Shown in pieces: positions 22,010-34,800 of a DNA stretch of 64,000 nt. The translations under genes and the position numbers were made by a program. Origin of the DNA: Serripes groenlandicus (taxonomy: Eukaryota > Mollusca > Bivalvia > Cardiida > Cardiidae); NCBI GenBank assembly GCA_031761405.1, contig JASEVX010000001.1, forward strand, positions 28,966,612 to 29,030,611, read 5' to 3'. Position 1 is the stretch's first letter; each line of letters opens with the position of its first letter. The notes under the pieces are model-generated. The model did no database searches, had not been told where the DNA came from, and worked only from the letters and a program-made list of their open reading frames with translations.

Positions 22010-22222
22010 CTATCCGCCTGTAGACGCATCTGCAGTAGACGACTTTTTAAAACATAGTGACAAAGGAGAAATTGCTCTAAAACAAGCAATTTCACCTTTT
22101 GCCACACTATTTTCAACTCCTTTAAATATAATTAAATATTCATTTATAGAGATTTTTATACTTTTGCCCACATGTTTTCAAAGTCATCTGTTGCAGATTT
22201 GTTTGTATGTGGGAAAGGGTTT
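22010..22222. mobile_element. TTAA-type MITE, ends worn
   Basis: The order of internal motifs is kept: CTGCAGTAGACGAC, GAGAAATTGCTC with partial palindrome, AAAGTCATCTGTTGCAGATT. The right terminus is GGGAAAGGG; the left terminus is degraded. Confidence 0.6.
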
Positions 22223-22512
22223 AAGAAGTACTTAAGCAGCTGATGGAAGTAAAAGCCTTGCTTAGTTTACATGACTAAAAGTATATAAACAGCGAAGAAG
22301 ATGAATTGTGGAATTGTGTACTTTCTGAGGTATTAAGATAATGATTGTTGAACTGTAATACAAAATGGCATGCATAAGATATCAACATCGAACATGTGTC
22401 ACCCCTCCAGCAGACAACTTATGAAAAACAGTGTAGGAAAACTTAACATTTCTCCTTTCCCTACAATGTTTCTAACTCTGAATCAAAATAATACCAATTT
22501 TAAAGATATGTT

Positions 22513-22518
22513 TTTATT
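22513..22518 (-). terminator. poly(A) signal AATAAA of PAXX
   Basis: AATAAA on the minus strand, 67 bases past the PAXX stop codon. Confidence 0.5.
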
Positions 22519-22584
22519 TACCCCAGATAGTTACAATTCAGAAAACTCTAAAATAATAAAATCAGGTAACTGGTCAAATAAAGT

Positions 22585-22960
22585 TTAATCAAACACAACT
22601 CCATGAGCTGCTTTCCTCTTTTTACTTGTAGGATTCAGCACACTCATCCCCGTCTTTTTAGGTTTCTGTTTTGCTTGATTTGATCCTTTCTTTGGTCCAA
22701 GATCCATGAATGGTGATGATTGTGCAACCCCTTTTTGTGCCTTTAAATGATCAATTGTCTGATTTGCTTTATCAAGGTCTGAACTCAAAGATGTTGACAG
22801 TTCAGCCAACCGGAACATAACTGTTTGCATTTCTGCTTTTTTATCAGCAGCTTTAGCTTCATATAGATCCATGTTGATAGTGGATACACCTTTACCTACT
22901 GTCAATGTCACTTTGTTCCCAATAACAGCCACATTTACATCACCTGAGGCAAAGCTATTC
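22585..22960 (-). CDS. PAXX: PAXX exon 2
   Basis: Acceptor CTATTTGTAG at 22961-22970. It encodes the rest of the head (GDVNVAVIGNKVTLTVGKG), the coiled coil, the basic linker and the Ku-binding tail to TAA at 22585-22587. Confidence 0.85.
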
Positions 22961-24297
22961 CTACAAATAGATGTAAATGGATTTGGTATTGAATTTCTCA
23001 CATAAAAGCAACAGCATAAACATTTTCCCACATGTAGACAATTTCTCCTGTCTAACTAGCTCACAATAAGGTTAGAAGAACACTCAATATCAGACAAAAA
23101 CATGAACACACAATAATATTGGACAAAAATGAAAACTAAAAGATGATTCATATGATATGAGTATACAACTTGAAAGCATAGCCGGGATTTTTAAAATGAG
23201 TCCAAACATAACTAAATGAAACAAGGAATCTGTCGACTGATATGTGATACACGTTTTATATTTTTTAAATGATTCTAAACATAAATGATAAGATTTTTTT
23301 GAGCTTTGACAACACCATATGTTTAAGGATGACGCAAGCTTTGACGTCATCATGGGTTTAATGATGACGTCACTGTAAACAAAGGATAAATAAATACCAA
23401 AAATGAAATATAACTTGTAAATTATGAAATCTTTCCGATGGAAGTACTTTAAGTCTGTATGAAGCGCAAGCCAATTCATTGTTGTAACTGTCATCATTAT
23501 TTCATAGATTTAATACTTGGCCATTGTTATATACAAATGATGATTTTATGTTTATTTGCAAAAGACAGAAGGACCCATACAAATATTCTATGATATGTCG
23601 AGGGCTTGGCGTGAAACGGTTGTAACTAAAAACCTCTTTTGAAAACCCTGGTTTAGGGGCAATTTTGACCCATTTGTAAACAATGCAAATTTAGGTGCCA
23701 TTGCTCAGAACGAGCAATGGCACCTAAATTTTCATTGTTTACCAAGAAAAATGATTAAACCCTTTTAAAGATTTTATGGCGAGGTGATTAACCTTGGTAA
23801 CAAAATACCAATTTTAGTTACAACCGTTTCACGCCAAGCCCTCGATGTTCTTGTTTACCCGAAATAGGTAGCACCTATACTAGTAGCATAATTAAATCTG
23901 AGTATCAACCCATCTCCATCACAAACCTGTGAATTTATTGAACAGTAACAACTATACCCAAATTTTGCGAAGTCGTCTGCTGCGATGAGTCTGTATGTGG
24001 CAAAGAGTTTATAGAATTGTTTAATCGTTTAGCTTAAGGCAATTATAAGAATGATTGGAAAACCCACCTAAACTTTGTGAAGAAAGCATCAAGCGAGTTT
24101 ATTCCCGCAGACTCCCGAATGGCGTCGGTTTCTTCCTCGTCCACATCAATTTTCCATAGAGAAATTCCGTCCGTGACACTGATGATCCAGTTATTTGACT
24201 GTCTTGTATAACAGAGATATTTCTCGTCGCTCGACTGCACGACTCTGTGAAGCTCATTACACTTAGAATCGCGGATATGGACGGCAAACGACGACAT
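22585..24297 (-). CDS. PAXX: PAXX, XRCC4/XLF-like end-joining factor
   Basis: Two exons (24297-24068 and 22960-22585) join as ..FFTK-FR-NSFASG.. into 201 residues, close to the 204 of human PAXX. PAXX binds Ku at broken DNA ends in the nucleus and stabilises the non-homologous end-joining complex beside XRCC4 and XLF. The N-terminal ~110 residues fit the globular head of the family (CYTRQSNNWIISVTDGISLW), followed by a Leu/Ala-rich coiled-coil stretch and a basic linker. The tail SVLNPTSKKRKAAHGVVFD matches the vertebrate Ku-binding tail (SLINPGFKSKK...GGVDFD), including the V-x-F pair known to be required. The start is the ATG at 24297-24295 with A at -3. The single intron (1107 bp) holds a foldback transposon. 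Identification rests mainly on the tail, length and head-like pattern. Confidence 0.85.
23599..23844. mobile_element. foldback element with 33-bp perfect ends
   Basis: The 246-bp element has identical inverted termini (CGAGGGCTTGGCGTGAAACG... for 33 bp) and ATGT on both sides (23595-23598, 23845-23848) as a likely 4-bp target duplication. Its centre is a second palindrome of ~30 bp per arm (23677-23706 with 23712-23741), one mismatch and a 5-base loop. The match between arms suggests recent insertion. It lies in the PAXX intron. No known superfamily is assigned. Confidence 0.8.
24068..24297 (-). CDS. PAXX: PAXX exon 1
   Basis: From ATG (MSSFAVHIRD...) to donor TTTAG|GTGGGT. It encodes the first half of the head domain and ends in phase 2. 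Confidence 0.8.
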
Positions 24298-24514
24298 CCT
24301 CGAAAAAGTCAATTTCTGATTCTGAATGTTTACAAGTTGTTGTTGTCGTATATTGTTGTTGTTGTTGTGTGCAAGTTAAAGCGTCCCAAGTATAGTTCGA
24401 GGCCATTAGTAATTTGTTATCAAATTTTGTGAAAATTGTTTTACTTTTTCGCTGATACAATCAAAATGTAATGCCTCTAAAGCAGAGGAATTTGAAAACA
24501 TTGTCTTTGAGTTA

Positions 24515-24720
24515 AACCCTTTCCAACATAGGCCTTGTACAAATCTGCAGCAGATGACTTAGAAAACATTTAGAAAAAATATGGAAACTATAAATGTAAA
24601 AATAATTATTAACCCTTTCCCTCATACGACAATTCTGATATTGGTTTGTAAGTTAAGGGAGATTGTTAATACTTTACGCAGTGTCAACAATGTCGGTTTT
24701 CTCGCGCGACGGCTCATATA
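24515..24720. mobile_element. fragments of two MITE families
   Basis: A left half of the TTAA family (AACCCTTTCCAACATAGG, CTGCAGCAGATGAC), then a short second start (CCCTTTCCCTCATACGAC at about 24613), then a right arm of the ATATGAGCC family (CGACGGCTCATATATG). Confidence 0.55.
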
Positions 24721-24884
24721 TGATCAACAGACGACTAGACAAGGGGGAGTAAACTTGTCTTTTCCCAGCAATATCTCTTATAATAACTCAATCAATCCCT
24801 ATGTTTTGTGTACTAAAATTGAATTGTCTCGCTGGGAGAATCCACAACATAGGGTTTCAATGTCAAATAAGGATTTTGGGACCT

Positions 24885-25092
24885 TTTTTTTCTTCACTTG
24901 GGTTTTATGCTGTTTTCAACATTATGTCAGTTATATCACGACGACAGATCCCTGGGTAAACAAATCAGCACTAGGTAATGAAATGTGTCTGCCAAAGGGG
25001 ACTCCACCATGACTGTTATGCCGCGACTGGGGATCGAACCCAGGACACCCTATTTCAAATCCCCAATGCTAACCACTCAACCAATGTCAAAT
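24885..25092 (-). mobile_element. tRNA-derived SINE (type B)
   Basis: On the minus strand the head reads GTTGAGTGGTTAGCATTGGG with B box GGGTTCGATCCCCAG, tRNA-Ser-like, followed by the body ending in GCATAAAACCC. The best-preserved head of the family is at 53214-53285. Confidence 0.7.
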
Positions 25093-25199
25093 GCCCCTCA
25101 TCTAGAGCTCTGTGATAAAGAAATTATGGATTATGGACCCTTTTCTTTTTGGTTGCGGTATCTAAAACAAATCAAAATGTTATGATATCCTTCAATATT

Positions 25200-25985
25200 T
25201 AATCTTTAAAATCAAATACAACAAATATATTACACAAACATATTTATAAATGTAACTCAATACCGAATAGTTTATTATTCATTTACATAAAACAAAAATC
25301 AACATTATACCATATATTGTTATTATGTGCTTTTCATGATTTGCAAAAAATGTAATCCATGATCAGTCTGCATATATTGCAGTCTAATCAATAGCACACA
25401 TTGTGGGCTTTTAATCTTAATTTTTTTTTAGCAAAAAAAACCAACAGTAGTAGTTTATTTCAACAGGTAAAGTGCTAAGCGCGAACACATTCATCTAGCT
25501 GCTATAATATATTTCTAGCAGTTTCTCCTTTGCCATGATATATTTTCAACTACATTCAATAGTTATGCTTTTGTTTATAGATATTTATCACAGTTTAACT
25601 CGGATGTTTTCAAAATCCTCTGCTATAAATTTGTTGTATTTTGGAAAGGGTTAGCTTTGATTAGTCTGATGCTGAGACCAAGGATGCATTTTGCACCCTG
25701 TCTGTCTGTTTGATTCCTATGTGCCCTTGGCTTGGGAAGATGTATATGTGGGAGATATCTATATCTGAACCCTTTTACCAAGTACAGAATTATTTTGATG
25801 CATCTGCTGCAGACAAATTTTAAAGGATTGTGTCAAAAAGAATAATTGCTCTAGAGGAGACCGTATCGTCTTCATTTGACAAAATGTTTGAACTCATTGC
25901 ATGATGAATACATACCAAACAAACTGACCTTGTTTTGTATTCATCATGTGACAGTTCTCTTTATACAGACACTATAAAGGAAAGT
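25200..25985. other. AT-rich intergenic DNA with worn MITEs
   Basis: Between PAXX and the BIRC6 3' end. Worn TTAA-type MITE copies are recognisable at about 25485-25655 and 25765-25985. No exon seen. Confidence 0.5.
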
Positions 25986-25990
25986 GTTAA

Positions 25991-26212
25991 CCTTTTCCCT
26001 CATATAGACGCTTTCTGACCGCTCTGCTGCAGACGGCTTCTTGAAAACATAGTGACAAAAGAAGAATTTGCTCAAAAAGAGCAATTTCTCCTTTTTCCAC
26101 AATGTCTTCCACTTTTAGTCATAGGTTATCCATTCAATTAAAGAGATTTTCCATTTTTTGACAAAATATGTTCAAAGTCGTCTGCTGCAGAATTGTCATA
26201 TGAGGGAAAGTG
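25991..26212. mobile_element. TTAA-type MITE, intact
   Basis: A 222-bp copy between TTAA at 25987-25990 and 26213-26216. Left end CCTTTTCCCTCATATAGACG, right end TATGAGGGAAAGTG. Confidence 0.8.
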
Positions 26213-26219
26213 TTAAAAA

Positions 26220-27200
26220 ACCGAGTTAAACAATTGGCAGAATAATGATTCAAGAGAGGTTGCAACTTGTTGTAATTGAAACGTTATTCATCTCATTAAA
26301 ACCATCTTGCAAAATTCAACATGAAATACACATAATGTTACAAAAGTGTTTTGAAAGAAAACATGTGTGGCCTGCCAAAATGTCAGTAAGTTGAAGAGTG
26401 ACAGATGCACAGATGGACGGACAGACAGATGAAGGAGAAGTGAATCCTACGAGTCTCCCTGCCAAAGCAGATGACAAAAATATGCAATTCATATTAATCA
26501 ATGAAATCACTTTGTGTGTGATTTTCTACGATTTAAAAAAAGAAAAGAATCTATACAGTTGTATTCATTGACAGTTTATAAATAGACAATAATTTATCAA
26601 AAAAGAAACATACGGGAGTAATACAACAGAAAACCTACCCTAGACCATTTAAAATTAGCCCATATCGCAAAATATATTGCTCAAAAAACCATTTTGTGGT
26701 AAACTTTATTTATCGGTACCAGGAGCATCTAAACAATAAGAATGTCCGATTGGCAAGTTGGAAATACTCTTATCAAACTGCAGGGTAGTGCAGGCTAATC
26801 TAGATATCTTTAAGGTATGTTTTCCTGCTATGCAGCTCAAGTCGTTTAACATTCAAACTTAAAATATTTAATAATGAAATTGCGTTCATCTTTTTTTTAT
26901 TTTAACCTGCGACAAGTCTATATAAATATTCTGGCTCACTCATCGTGGAAAACAGGCTAATTAGGCAAGAAAGGTGAGAATAATTATGTAGAATTGTTCC
27001 AGTAATTAAATATTTTGCCATAAACATTTAATAAATGTATCAATATTATTTTATGTATTTAACTTTGTTCAACTATACCAAGTTTCAGTTATCTTCTAAA
27101 CAGAGGACTGATTAAAACAAAAAATAAATCCCTTCTTTCATCCTGTAACTTTTTAATTATATTAAGACAAATTAAAAGTCTCAGTCTGCTGATCAGTACA
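26220..27200. other. intergenic, downstream of BIRC6
   Basis: AT-rich sequence with no recognised exon or repeat. It may include distal 3' UTR if a poly(A) site beyond 27205 is used. Confidence 0.4.
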
Positions 27201-27204
27201 TATT

Positions 27205-27210
27205 TTTATT
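27205..27210 (-). terminator. candidate BIRC6 poly(A) signal
   Basis: AATAAA on the minus strand, 371 bases past the BIRC6 stop. It is the first canonical hexamer I noticed; actual use is unproven. Confidence 0.35.
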
Positions 27211-27580
27211 AAGTAATAACTGAGCAAGTCAATTCCTGTAACATATATGAACTATATACTACATATTATATAGACTTCTTTAACCATTTCCTTTTAACAG
27301 ATAACTCTTGACACATTTGCAGAAGTCACTTTCTGAAAATATTGTGGAAAAACAAACAAGTTATTCCTTTTCTCGCAATGTATTGTACTATGTAAACAAT
27401 TATACTTCCAATTCTTCTGAAGTATATTTTCAATTTTCTTTGTGTTATTTTCCTCTTCAGATATTCTCAAGCAGAACAAAATATTTTCATTTGTCTTGGA
27501 AATGCTCTCCTTCCTCTACAGCTTATCAGCTAATTGCCATATTTATGTCAGAGTCAGGTCAGTCCATCACTTTGGTACAT

Positions 27581-27799
27581 TTAACAGTCTGCATTAGTCG
27601 GTACTTGTTTAAGGTCATCTTCCTTACTCAATAGTGAATTTGCGTTATTATCTGGGGGAAACACCTGTGGGACTGATGTAGAGGCCGTGTCCGTCTGGTA
27701 TTGCTTCTCCTTCGGATCTATGTCCCCTGACCCGTAATCCTCTAAACCTTCTGGGGGTTTATATTTGGCAAATTCTTCTCGTAGCTGATTGTAGTGTTT
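27581..27799 (-). CDS. BIRC6: BIRC6 last coding exon
   Basis: Acceptor CTCTTTCAG, then [20 protein letters not shown] and a Ser/Asp-rich tail to the stop at 27581-27583. This corresponds to the segment after the UBC domain in vertebrates. Confidence 0.88.
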   Translation of the reverse strand, partial: KHYNQLREEFAKYKPPEGLEDYGSGDIDPKEKQYQTDTASTSVPQVFPPDNNANSLLSKEDDLKQVPTNADC

Positions 27800-30700
27800 C
27801 TGAAAGAGACAAAAACAGAAAGGATAATGACAGGGCAATGTTATATTATTGAAAGAGACACACACACAGAAAGGATTATGACAGGGCAATGTTATATTAT
27901 TGAAAGAGACACACACAGAAATGATAATGACAGGGCAATGTTATATTATTGAAAGAGACACACACAGAAATGATAATGACAGGGCAATGTAGTGTTTCTG
28001 ACAGAGGCACATACAGAAAGGAGAGTAGCATGGCAATGAACAATTGACCAAATAAATGAGTCACATCAGCAAAAGGTATTTTGTTGCAAATATAAACAAG
28101 AGCGCCAAATGTCACAAAATACGCCCGTCCTGTTTTTTTTGATACCAAGTATAGTGATAATTTGTTGTACATCAGCCAAACTTAGAGAGTGTACACTGTT
28201 AGTACAGTTTTGGCCATTTTGAGGGACATAATTGTGTAGTGACTAGGATAAAGTTGTAAGTTATCAAAGGTAATTTCTATAATTAAAGGGCGATAACTCT
28301 TGATTGACTAAAGCGATATGGCTAGTTATCAAACTTGTTCGAGATATTATGCCAATACACATTCTGACTTAATTTGGTGATGATTGGACAAAGGCTTCTA
28401 AAGTTATTGAGCTGAAAGACCAATTTTGGGTAATTTCTATAATTAAAGGGCGATGACTCTTGATTGACTAAAGCGATATGGCTAGTTATCGAACTTGTAC
28501 GAGATATTATCCCAATACACATTCTGACCAAATTGGTGATGATTGGACAAAGGCTTCTAAAGTTAGTGAGCTGACAACATACTGGACGCCGCCCGCCCGT
28601 ACGCCGCAGGCAAAACTAAAATACGATCCGTTTTTTCAAAATGGGCATATAAAAAGGAAAACTCTGCAAATTTGTGCATATTCATATTTTAACCACAGTA
28701 TTCACTTTCTACCTACATAATGTTTTGCCTTTAGTGTAACCTCTGGTAATTATATACGTGTGTAGCCACATTGCATATACAACAAGAGCGCTGCAAGTAA
28801 ACGCCAACGCTTTTCTGCTTTTTTCTCGAAAAAAGGCATTTCTAAATAGTTATTCGAGCCAGAGAATATGTGCATATTGTTCTTAGCAACATGTGTACCT
28901 AGTTTCATTTGAAAATGTTGAACAGTTTTTGAGTTATGAGGTAATGTAAAACGACGTCAAGGGTATTACAATATCCCAACTTTTTTTTCTTCGAAAAACA
29001 GACAAACAAAAAATTGAAATGCAACAGACAGCTTTTTGCCCACCATGACTTAAGTCTTTCTGCATAAATGTTATTTAACTAGACATTGTTAATTGATTTG
29101 TAAACAGTAAAGTAATCCTTTCACATTTTTGTTTGTTTACCACATTATGACATACAGACTTTTTTTGACGCCTCGGCAGCAGACGAACTTTGCAAACATT
29201 TTTGATGAAAGAAGAAATTGCTACTTTTGTCTCAATGTTTTCGACTTGTTCAATAATCATTCTTTCAATTACAGATATTTCCATATCTTTGGTTTTATGT
29301 TTCAAAGTTGTCTGCTGTAGATTTATTGTATGTGGAAAAGTATGATAATAAAGATCAATCAGAATATATATTAAAAATAAGTAAGAAAATGATAAAGATT
29401 GCTAAAAGAAGGTGCATTTATCAGACAGGTTATCCTGTAGTTATGATCTTTAATGCTAAACATCATCAAAATCTACCACAAACTAAGAGATCTTTAACCC
29501 TTTCCCACATACAAGAAATCTGCAGCAGACGACTTTGAACATATTTTGTCAAAAAATGGAAAATCTCTATAATTGAATGGATAACCAATGACTAAAAGTG
29601 GAAATATTGTGGCAAAAGAAGAAATTGCTCATCATGCCACAATGTTTTCAAAAGTCGTCTGCTTCCGGGGCGTCAGAAACGTCTGTATGAGGGAAAGGGT
29701 TAACCACTGCCAAAACAAATTTTGTGCAGCCTGTGCCAACAGTATAGAGCCAGGCCAGCAAGCACATCTGTGCATTCTGATCAGGCCAAATACTGTTAGC
29801 TGTTGAACTCAACATTTCTATCCCGATATTCAACACTTGACAATGGACTCTGCCAAATGCAAAGCTGATCAAGTTCATTATAAAATTTCAGCATTGAAAG
29901 GGTTAATTAGATACATTGACAGAACATTTTACCCTTTCCTACATACAACAAATCTGCAGCAGACGACTTTAAAAATATACCCAAAAACATTGGAAACTCC
30001 CTTCAAATGAAAGTACAATAATTAAATATAGTTGAAAACATGGTGAAAATTGGATGAAATTGCTCGTTTTGATTCATTTCTTCTTTGTCGCCATGCTTTC
30101 AAAGAGCTGTCTGCTGCAGAGGCGTCAGAAACCGTCTTCATATATTTAGATATGCTCATTTAAAAGTATGACACAAGTGTTCAAAGGAACTCCCGCATCG
30201 CCAAAAGCCAATAAGTTTACCCTTTCCCACATACAACAAATCTGCAGCAGACAAATTTGAAAACAGTGACAAAAACCTGAAAACCTGAAAAATCCCCATA
30301 AAAGAAAGCTTAATTGTTAAATAAAGTTGAAAACATTGTGGCAAAAGGAGAAATTGCTCATCATGAGCAATTTCACCTTTGGCCAGACCTGTTTTTAAAA
30401 GCCGTCGTCTGCTATTGCGTCAAAATGCTTCTGCAGGTGGGAAAGGGTTGAAATGCGCTATACCTTTAAAGCTAGAGTACTGTGAGCGATAGTTCTGCCA
30501 GTGCGTTTGTCATTACTATAGCACTCCATCTCTCCTATCCACTCTTCACACTGTTTCAAAATCCTGTGCCTCTTCATCCAGAAGTGTTTGTGAATGACGT
30601 CCTTGAAGCATGGCGAGGGAGTCTTCAGCTGTTCCAGTATAGCCCATTTCACAGTCGCCTGTCTAATGTTCGAGTCGTACTCCCGCGAGCTGGCTGTACC

Positions 30701-31848
30701 AGAAGGTGTCCCACGTGATCTCTCGTACCCTGGTTCATTAAAGTATGGCTCACACACAAGGATGAGGGATTGGATTGACACAAGCACCTGGAAATCAGTA
30801 AAGTCATGATTATGAGCATGGCATTTGGGGAAATTTCCAACTAGTAAAGACCCAGATTGACTTCTGTCTGATCAGGCCCTTCTCTTGTGCAATCTGTCCA
30901 TTAATCCTTTCCCACTTGCATCTTAGGCAGATGGCTTTATCAACATTGTGGAGAAAGGAGAATTGATTATTATGAGCAATTGCAACAATGTTTTCAATAA
31001 TTATACTCTCATTGCAGAGATTTTTCACATTTTAGCTAGCCTAGGTGTTTTCAATGTTGTCAGCTGCAGATTTATCAAATGTGGAAAAGGCTTAAAGCAT
31101 CAAGAAAGCATACTAAGAACATTGATTGATTGATTGGGGTTTAACGCCGTTTTTAACAATTTCTCAGTTATATCACGGCGGCCAGTTCACCTACTCATGC
31201 ATTTCCTGGTTTTCTCACACCAGTACTCCACACAACAATCTCCCCAAGCAGCTGGCTGCTTTTCCACATAGACTTAGCCCATTGGTGGAAGACAAATGAC
31301 GCATGTCACATTGACTTTTGTCAATCGTTGGAAAGAAAGTTGGCCAAGCCGAGGGTCAGGATAAAGGGACCAATAGTACCGGCTACTAACCAAGGAAACG
31401 CCGTGATATAACTGAACATTGTTAAAAGCTGCGTTTATCTCCATATAAACAAATACACAAATCTTCATTTCACTGTTTGCATAATCGGAGGAATCTCGTA
31501 TATATATATGTTTTCAACCAATCTAGAGGAACACGATACATTAGGGTTGTTCATTTAAAACAGAACTGTGCTTTAAGAAAGCTATCTAAGAACAACTGTA
31601 ACAACTAGAACTGTCTTACCTGTAAAAAGCTGGATGTTTGAGGGCTCCATTTCTCTTCCGGTCGTCCGTGCCATGTGTTCAAGACACTGAGACATACCTA
31701 GAACAAATAGATGAATGCTATAAATAACAAAATAATCAAATTACATTTTAATTCATTTGGAGCCAATTATTTTCAATTAACAAGAGGGAATAGAAAAAGA
31801 TTAAAATGAAAAAGAAATTTTTGATGTTAACCCTTTTTTGTGTGTGTA

Positions 31849-31890
<42 letters not shown>

Positions 31891-34800
31891 AAATTGTACG
31901 ATAGCACGGTTGACTATTCAAATTGCTTTCAGGTAAAGAAAAGTATAACAAAATTATCACGTGAAAAAGGAGAACATGTGTGCTTTTTTTGACAAAATTC
32001 TCGTTTTCCAAACATGTCAAAAGTCATCTGTATCCGAAAAAAATGTTTTCAGCTTCACATTGTTTTGACGTTTTATCTAAAGCTGTTTTCAAAAGCAATT
32101 TATATTTATAAATATTTTATCAAGAAATTTAGGAACTTATTGAACATACATACCTTTCCATCATTATACAAGTTTGGATTAAAGCGTACAGATTGATTTC
32201 CAGTGGTTTCCAAGTTGATGTGAGGTGGGGCATTAGGGTAATCCTGTGGAAAATACACATCAAATTCGAAACATCCATTAGCATAAGGCGTGTCTTCAGG
32301 GCCGGTTATCAACACCTGAAATACAGTTATAAATACATAGAAAATAATGAAACACAAGTTGGGTTTTCATGATACAGACTTATATCTGTGAACCTTATGT
32401 ACCGAAATATGACACATGACAACCTAAATGTTTCATTTACATCAACCCTTCCACACATACAACTAATCTGCAGCAGACAACTTCTACAACTCTCCTTTTC
32501 TCATCATTTTGTTCTCAATCTCTCATCATATTATACTACTAATTTTCAACACATTATTCCAAAGATAAAAATTATCTAGCCTAAGATATAGAAAATTTCT
32601 TCAAATGAAAGCATAACAAGAGAGGTTTGTCAAACATTATGCAGTCCCCACCCTCTATTATGTTCAAGATCACTTTGACCTTGACCTTTGAACGGATGAA
32701 ATCAAAATCATTAGTGCTCATCTACTGATCATGCCTAACCTCTCTGCCAAGTTTGAGCACTGTAAAGGGTTGAAAACACTGGCAAAAGCTGTCAACTGGA
32801 GATGCATCAAAATTGATCTTCATGTGGAAAAGGGTTACGGTATCAGTATCAGGTAAATAGCTAAACAATTCCTACCTTCATAATATCCAATCGTTCCTCA
32901 TCACAGCGCACAAACACGCTACTGCTGACGGACAGAGGTAAGGATGTGGAGAGTGTGACAGCCTCCTGGGCCAGTCGGCGTATTCTATGAGGATTCTTTA
33001 TGTCACCCGCTGTCTTCACACTGGGCTCGTAGTGGTGCTTGATGGTAAACTTGATCTGGGTCCCTTCTTCACTAACCATCTCATACTGACCTGGGATATA
33101 CAATTAATTGATTGATTGATTGAATTTGTTTATGCAATTTTCAACAATATTTCAGTCATAGCACACTGGCCAGTTCACCTACACATGTGTTTTCAGGCTT
33201 TCTCACACGAGTACTTAAAACAACAGTATTTTTTCAAGCAACTTGCTGCTTTTCCACATAGACTGTTAGACAATTGGTGGGAGACATGTGCCTGCCTGTC
33301 ACATTGACTTTTGGCACATGCAGCAAAGAATGTTGCATTTTTACCGACTCAGCTGTAATATACAATTGATTCCAAAGCCCAATTGTCAAAATTTCCATAA
33401 ACGACAAATCTGCAATAGACTACTTTTTAATCTTCTTCAGGAATCATTACTCTATACCTCTATCCCCCTGAGACGGAGGAATGTGTCGGCCCGGATTATC
33501 AGCAGGCTGATCATCGATACATTACGCAGAATCCATAATGTTGGTTTTCTCTTAGAACTGCTCATATGTAGTTATAAACTGAACTTACTGAACTGGAGTT
33601 TCTTCATCTCAGACAGGTACACTTCATCAAAACTTCCCTGTATACCCTCCCTCATTTGGTCACTGCCACTTTCAGAAGCATCACCAGCCATCTCTACAAA
33701 TTAGGACAAAAAAAGGTTCAGAGAATACCAAGCTTACAATGGGCCTCTCAAAGGAAGAGCAACCTTGTTAACCCTCCTTCCAACTCACAAAAAGTCTGCA
33801 TCAGTTTTTCATCAAACAATCTAGACAAAAACACAGAAAATCACTAAAAATGTATGCATTACATGTATTACTAAAGAAAAAGTTGAAAGCATTGTCACAA
33901 AAGAAGAAATTGCATGTTTCAAAATTTGTCTGCTGCAGAGGCTTTTTTTTTAATTAAAAATTAAAATTAATGCCCAAAAAAATTTTAAAATTCGATAGGC
34001 GATACCCTAAATATTGGTGGTCGTTCCTCTTCCTGAATTTCTTTTCCTGGAACAGCCCTTAGCAAAAATATGAAAAATCTTCACAATTGAGTGTTTTATT
34101 ATAAAATAGAGTTAAAAGCATTGAGGCAAAAGAAGAAATTGGTCATTGTGAGCAACTTTTCTTTGAGTCACAATGGTTTCAAGTTGTCTGCTGCAGATGA
34201 GCCAAAAGGTGTCAGCCGGTAGACATAAAGAATACAAACATGATACATGTACATTGTGTAATTCATTCATAGAATTAAGGTTCAAGTCACAAAATGTTGA
34301 TGGTAAACAATCAGATAATCAAGTTGTAAGCACATATGTATATCACCTTGTGATGAGTCGTTACCAATATTTGGACTTAAAAATAAAAGCTGATACACAT
34401 ATTCATCAGTCATTTGTCAAGGCAACACAATGATGTCTGCAATTAATCAAACTTAAAACTGAGTTCACAATTTCCCCCCCTTCTCCTATATGAAACCAGA
34501 CGACTATTTCTCAAGATTCTCATTTTTTTCTATAAACACTATTTAACAGGAAGGGACTAATAAGAGCAATTTGTGCATAAATCAATCAAACCTGAATATA
34601 TAAAATGATACTCCTAGAATCCGTTACTACACAAATAACTGAGGTGGGGAAGTAGTTTCTCTTTTTCCATAAATGTTTTCAACTCTGTATCATAAGATAA
34701 TTCCAAAGCATACAAATAATGAAATCATCACATCAGGGAGCAGATTACGGTAAACTACTGAAGAGAGAATGTGTTTTACCTGGCTTTTCCACTCTCTCTG

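Noticed and set aside
23090..23497. 135-residue minus-strand frame in the PAXX intron
   Set aside because: Low-complexity hydrophobic and aromatic composition, no splice logic, and it lies between two exons that already join in phase.
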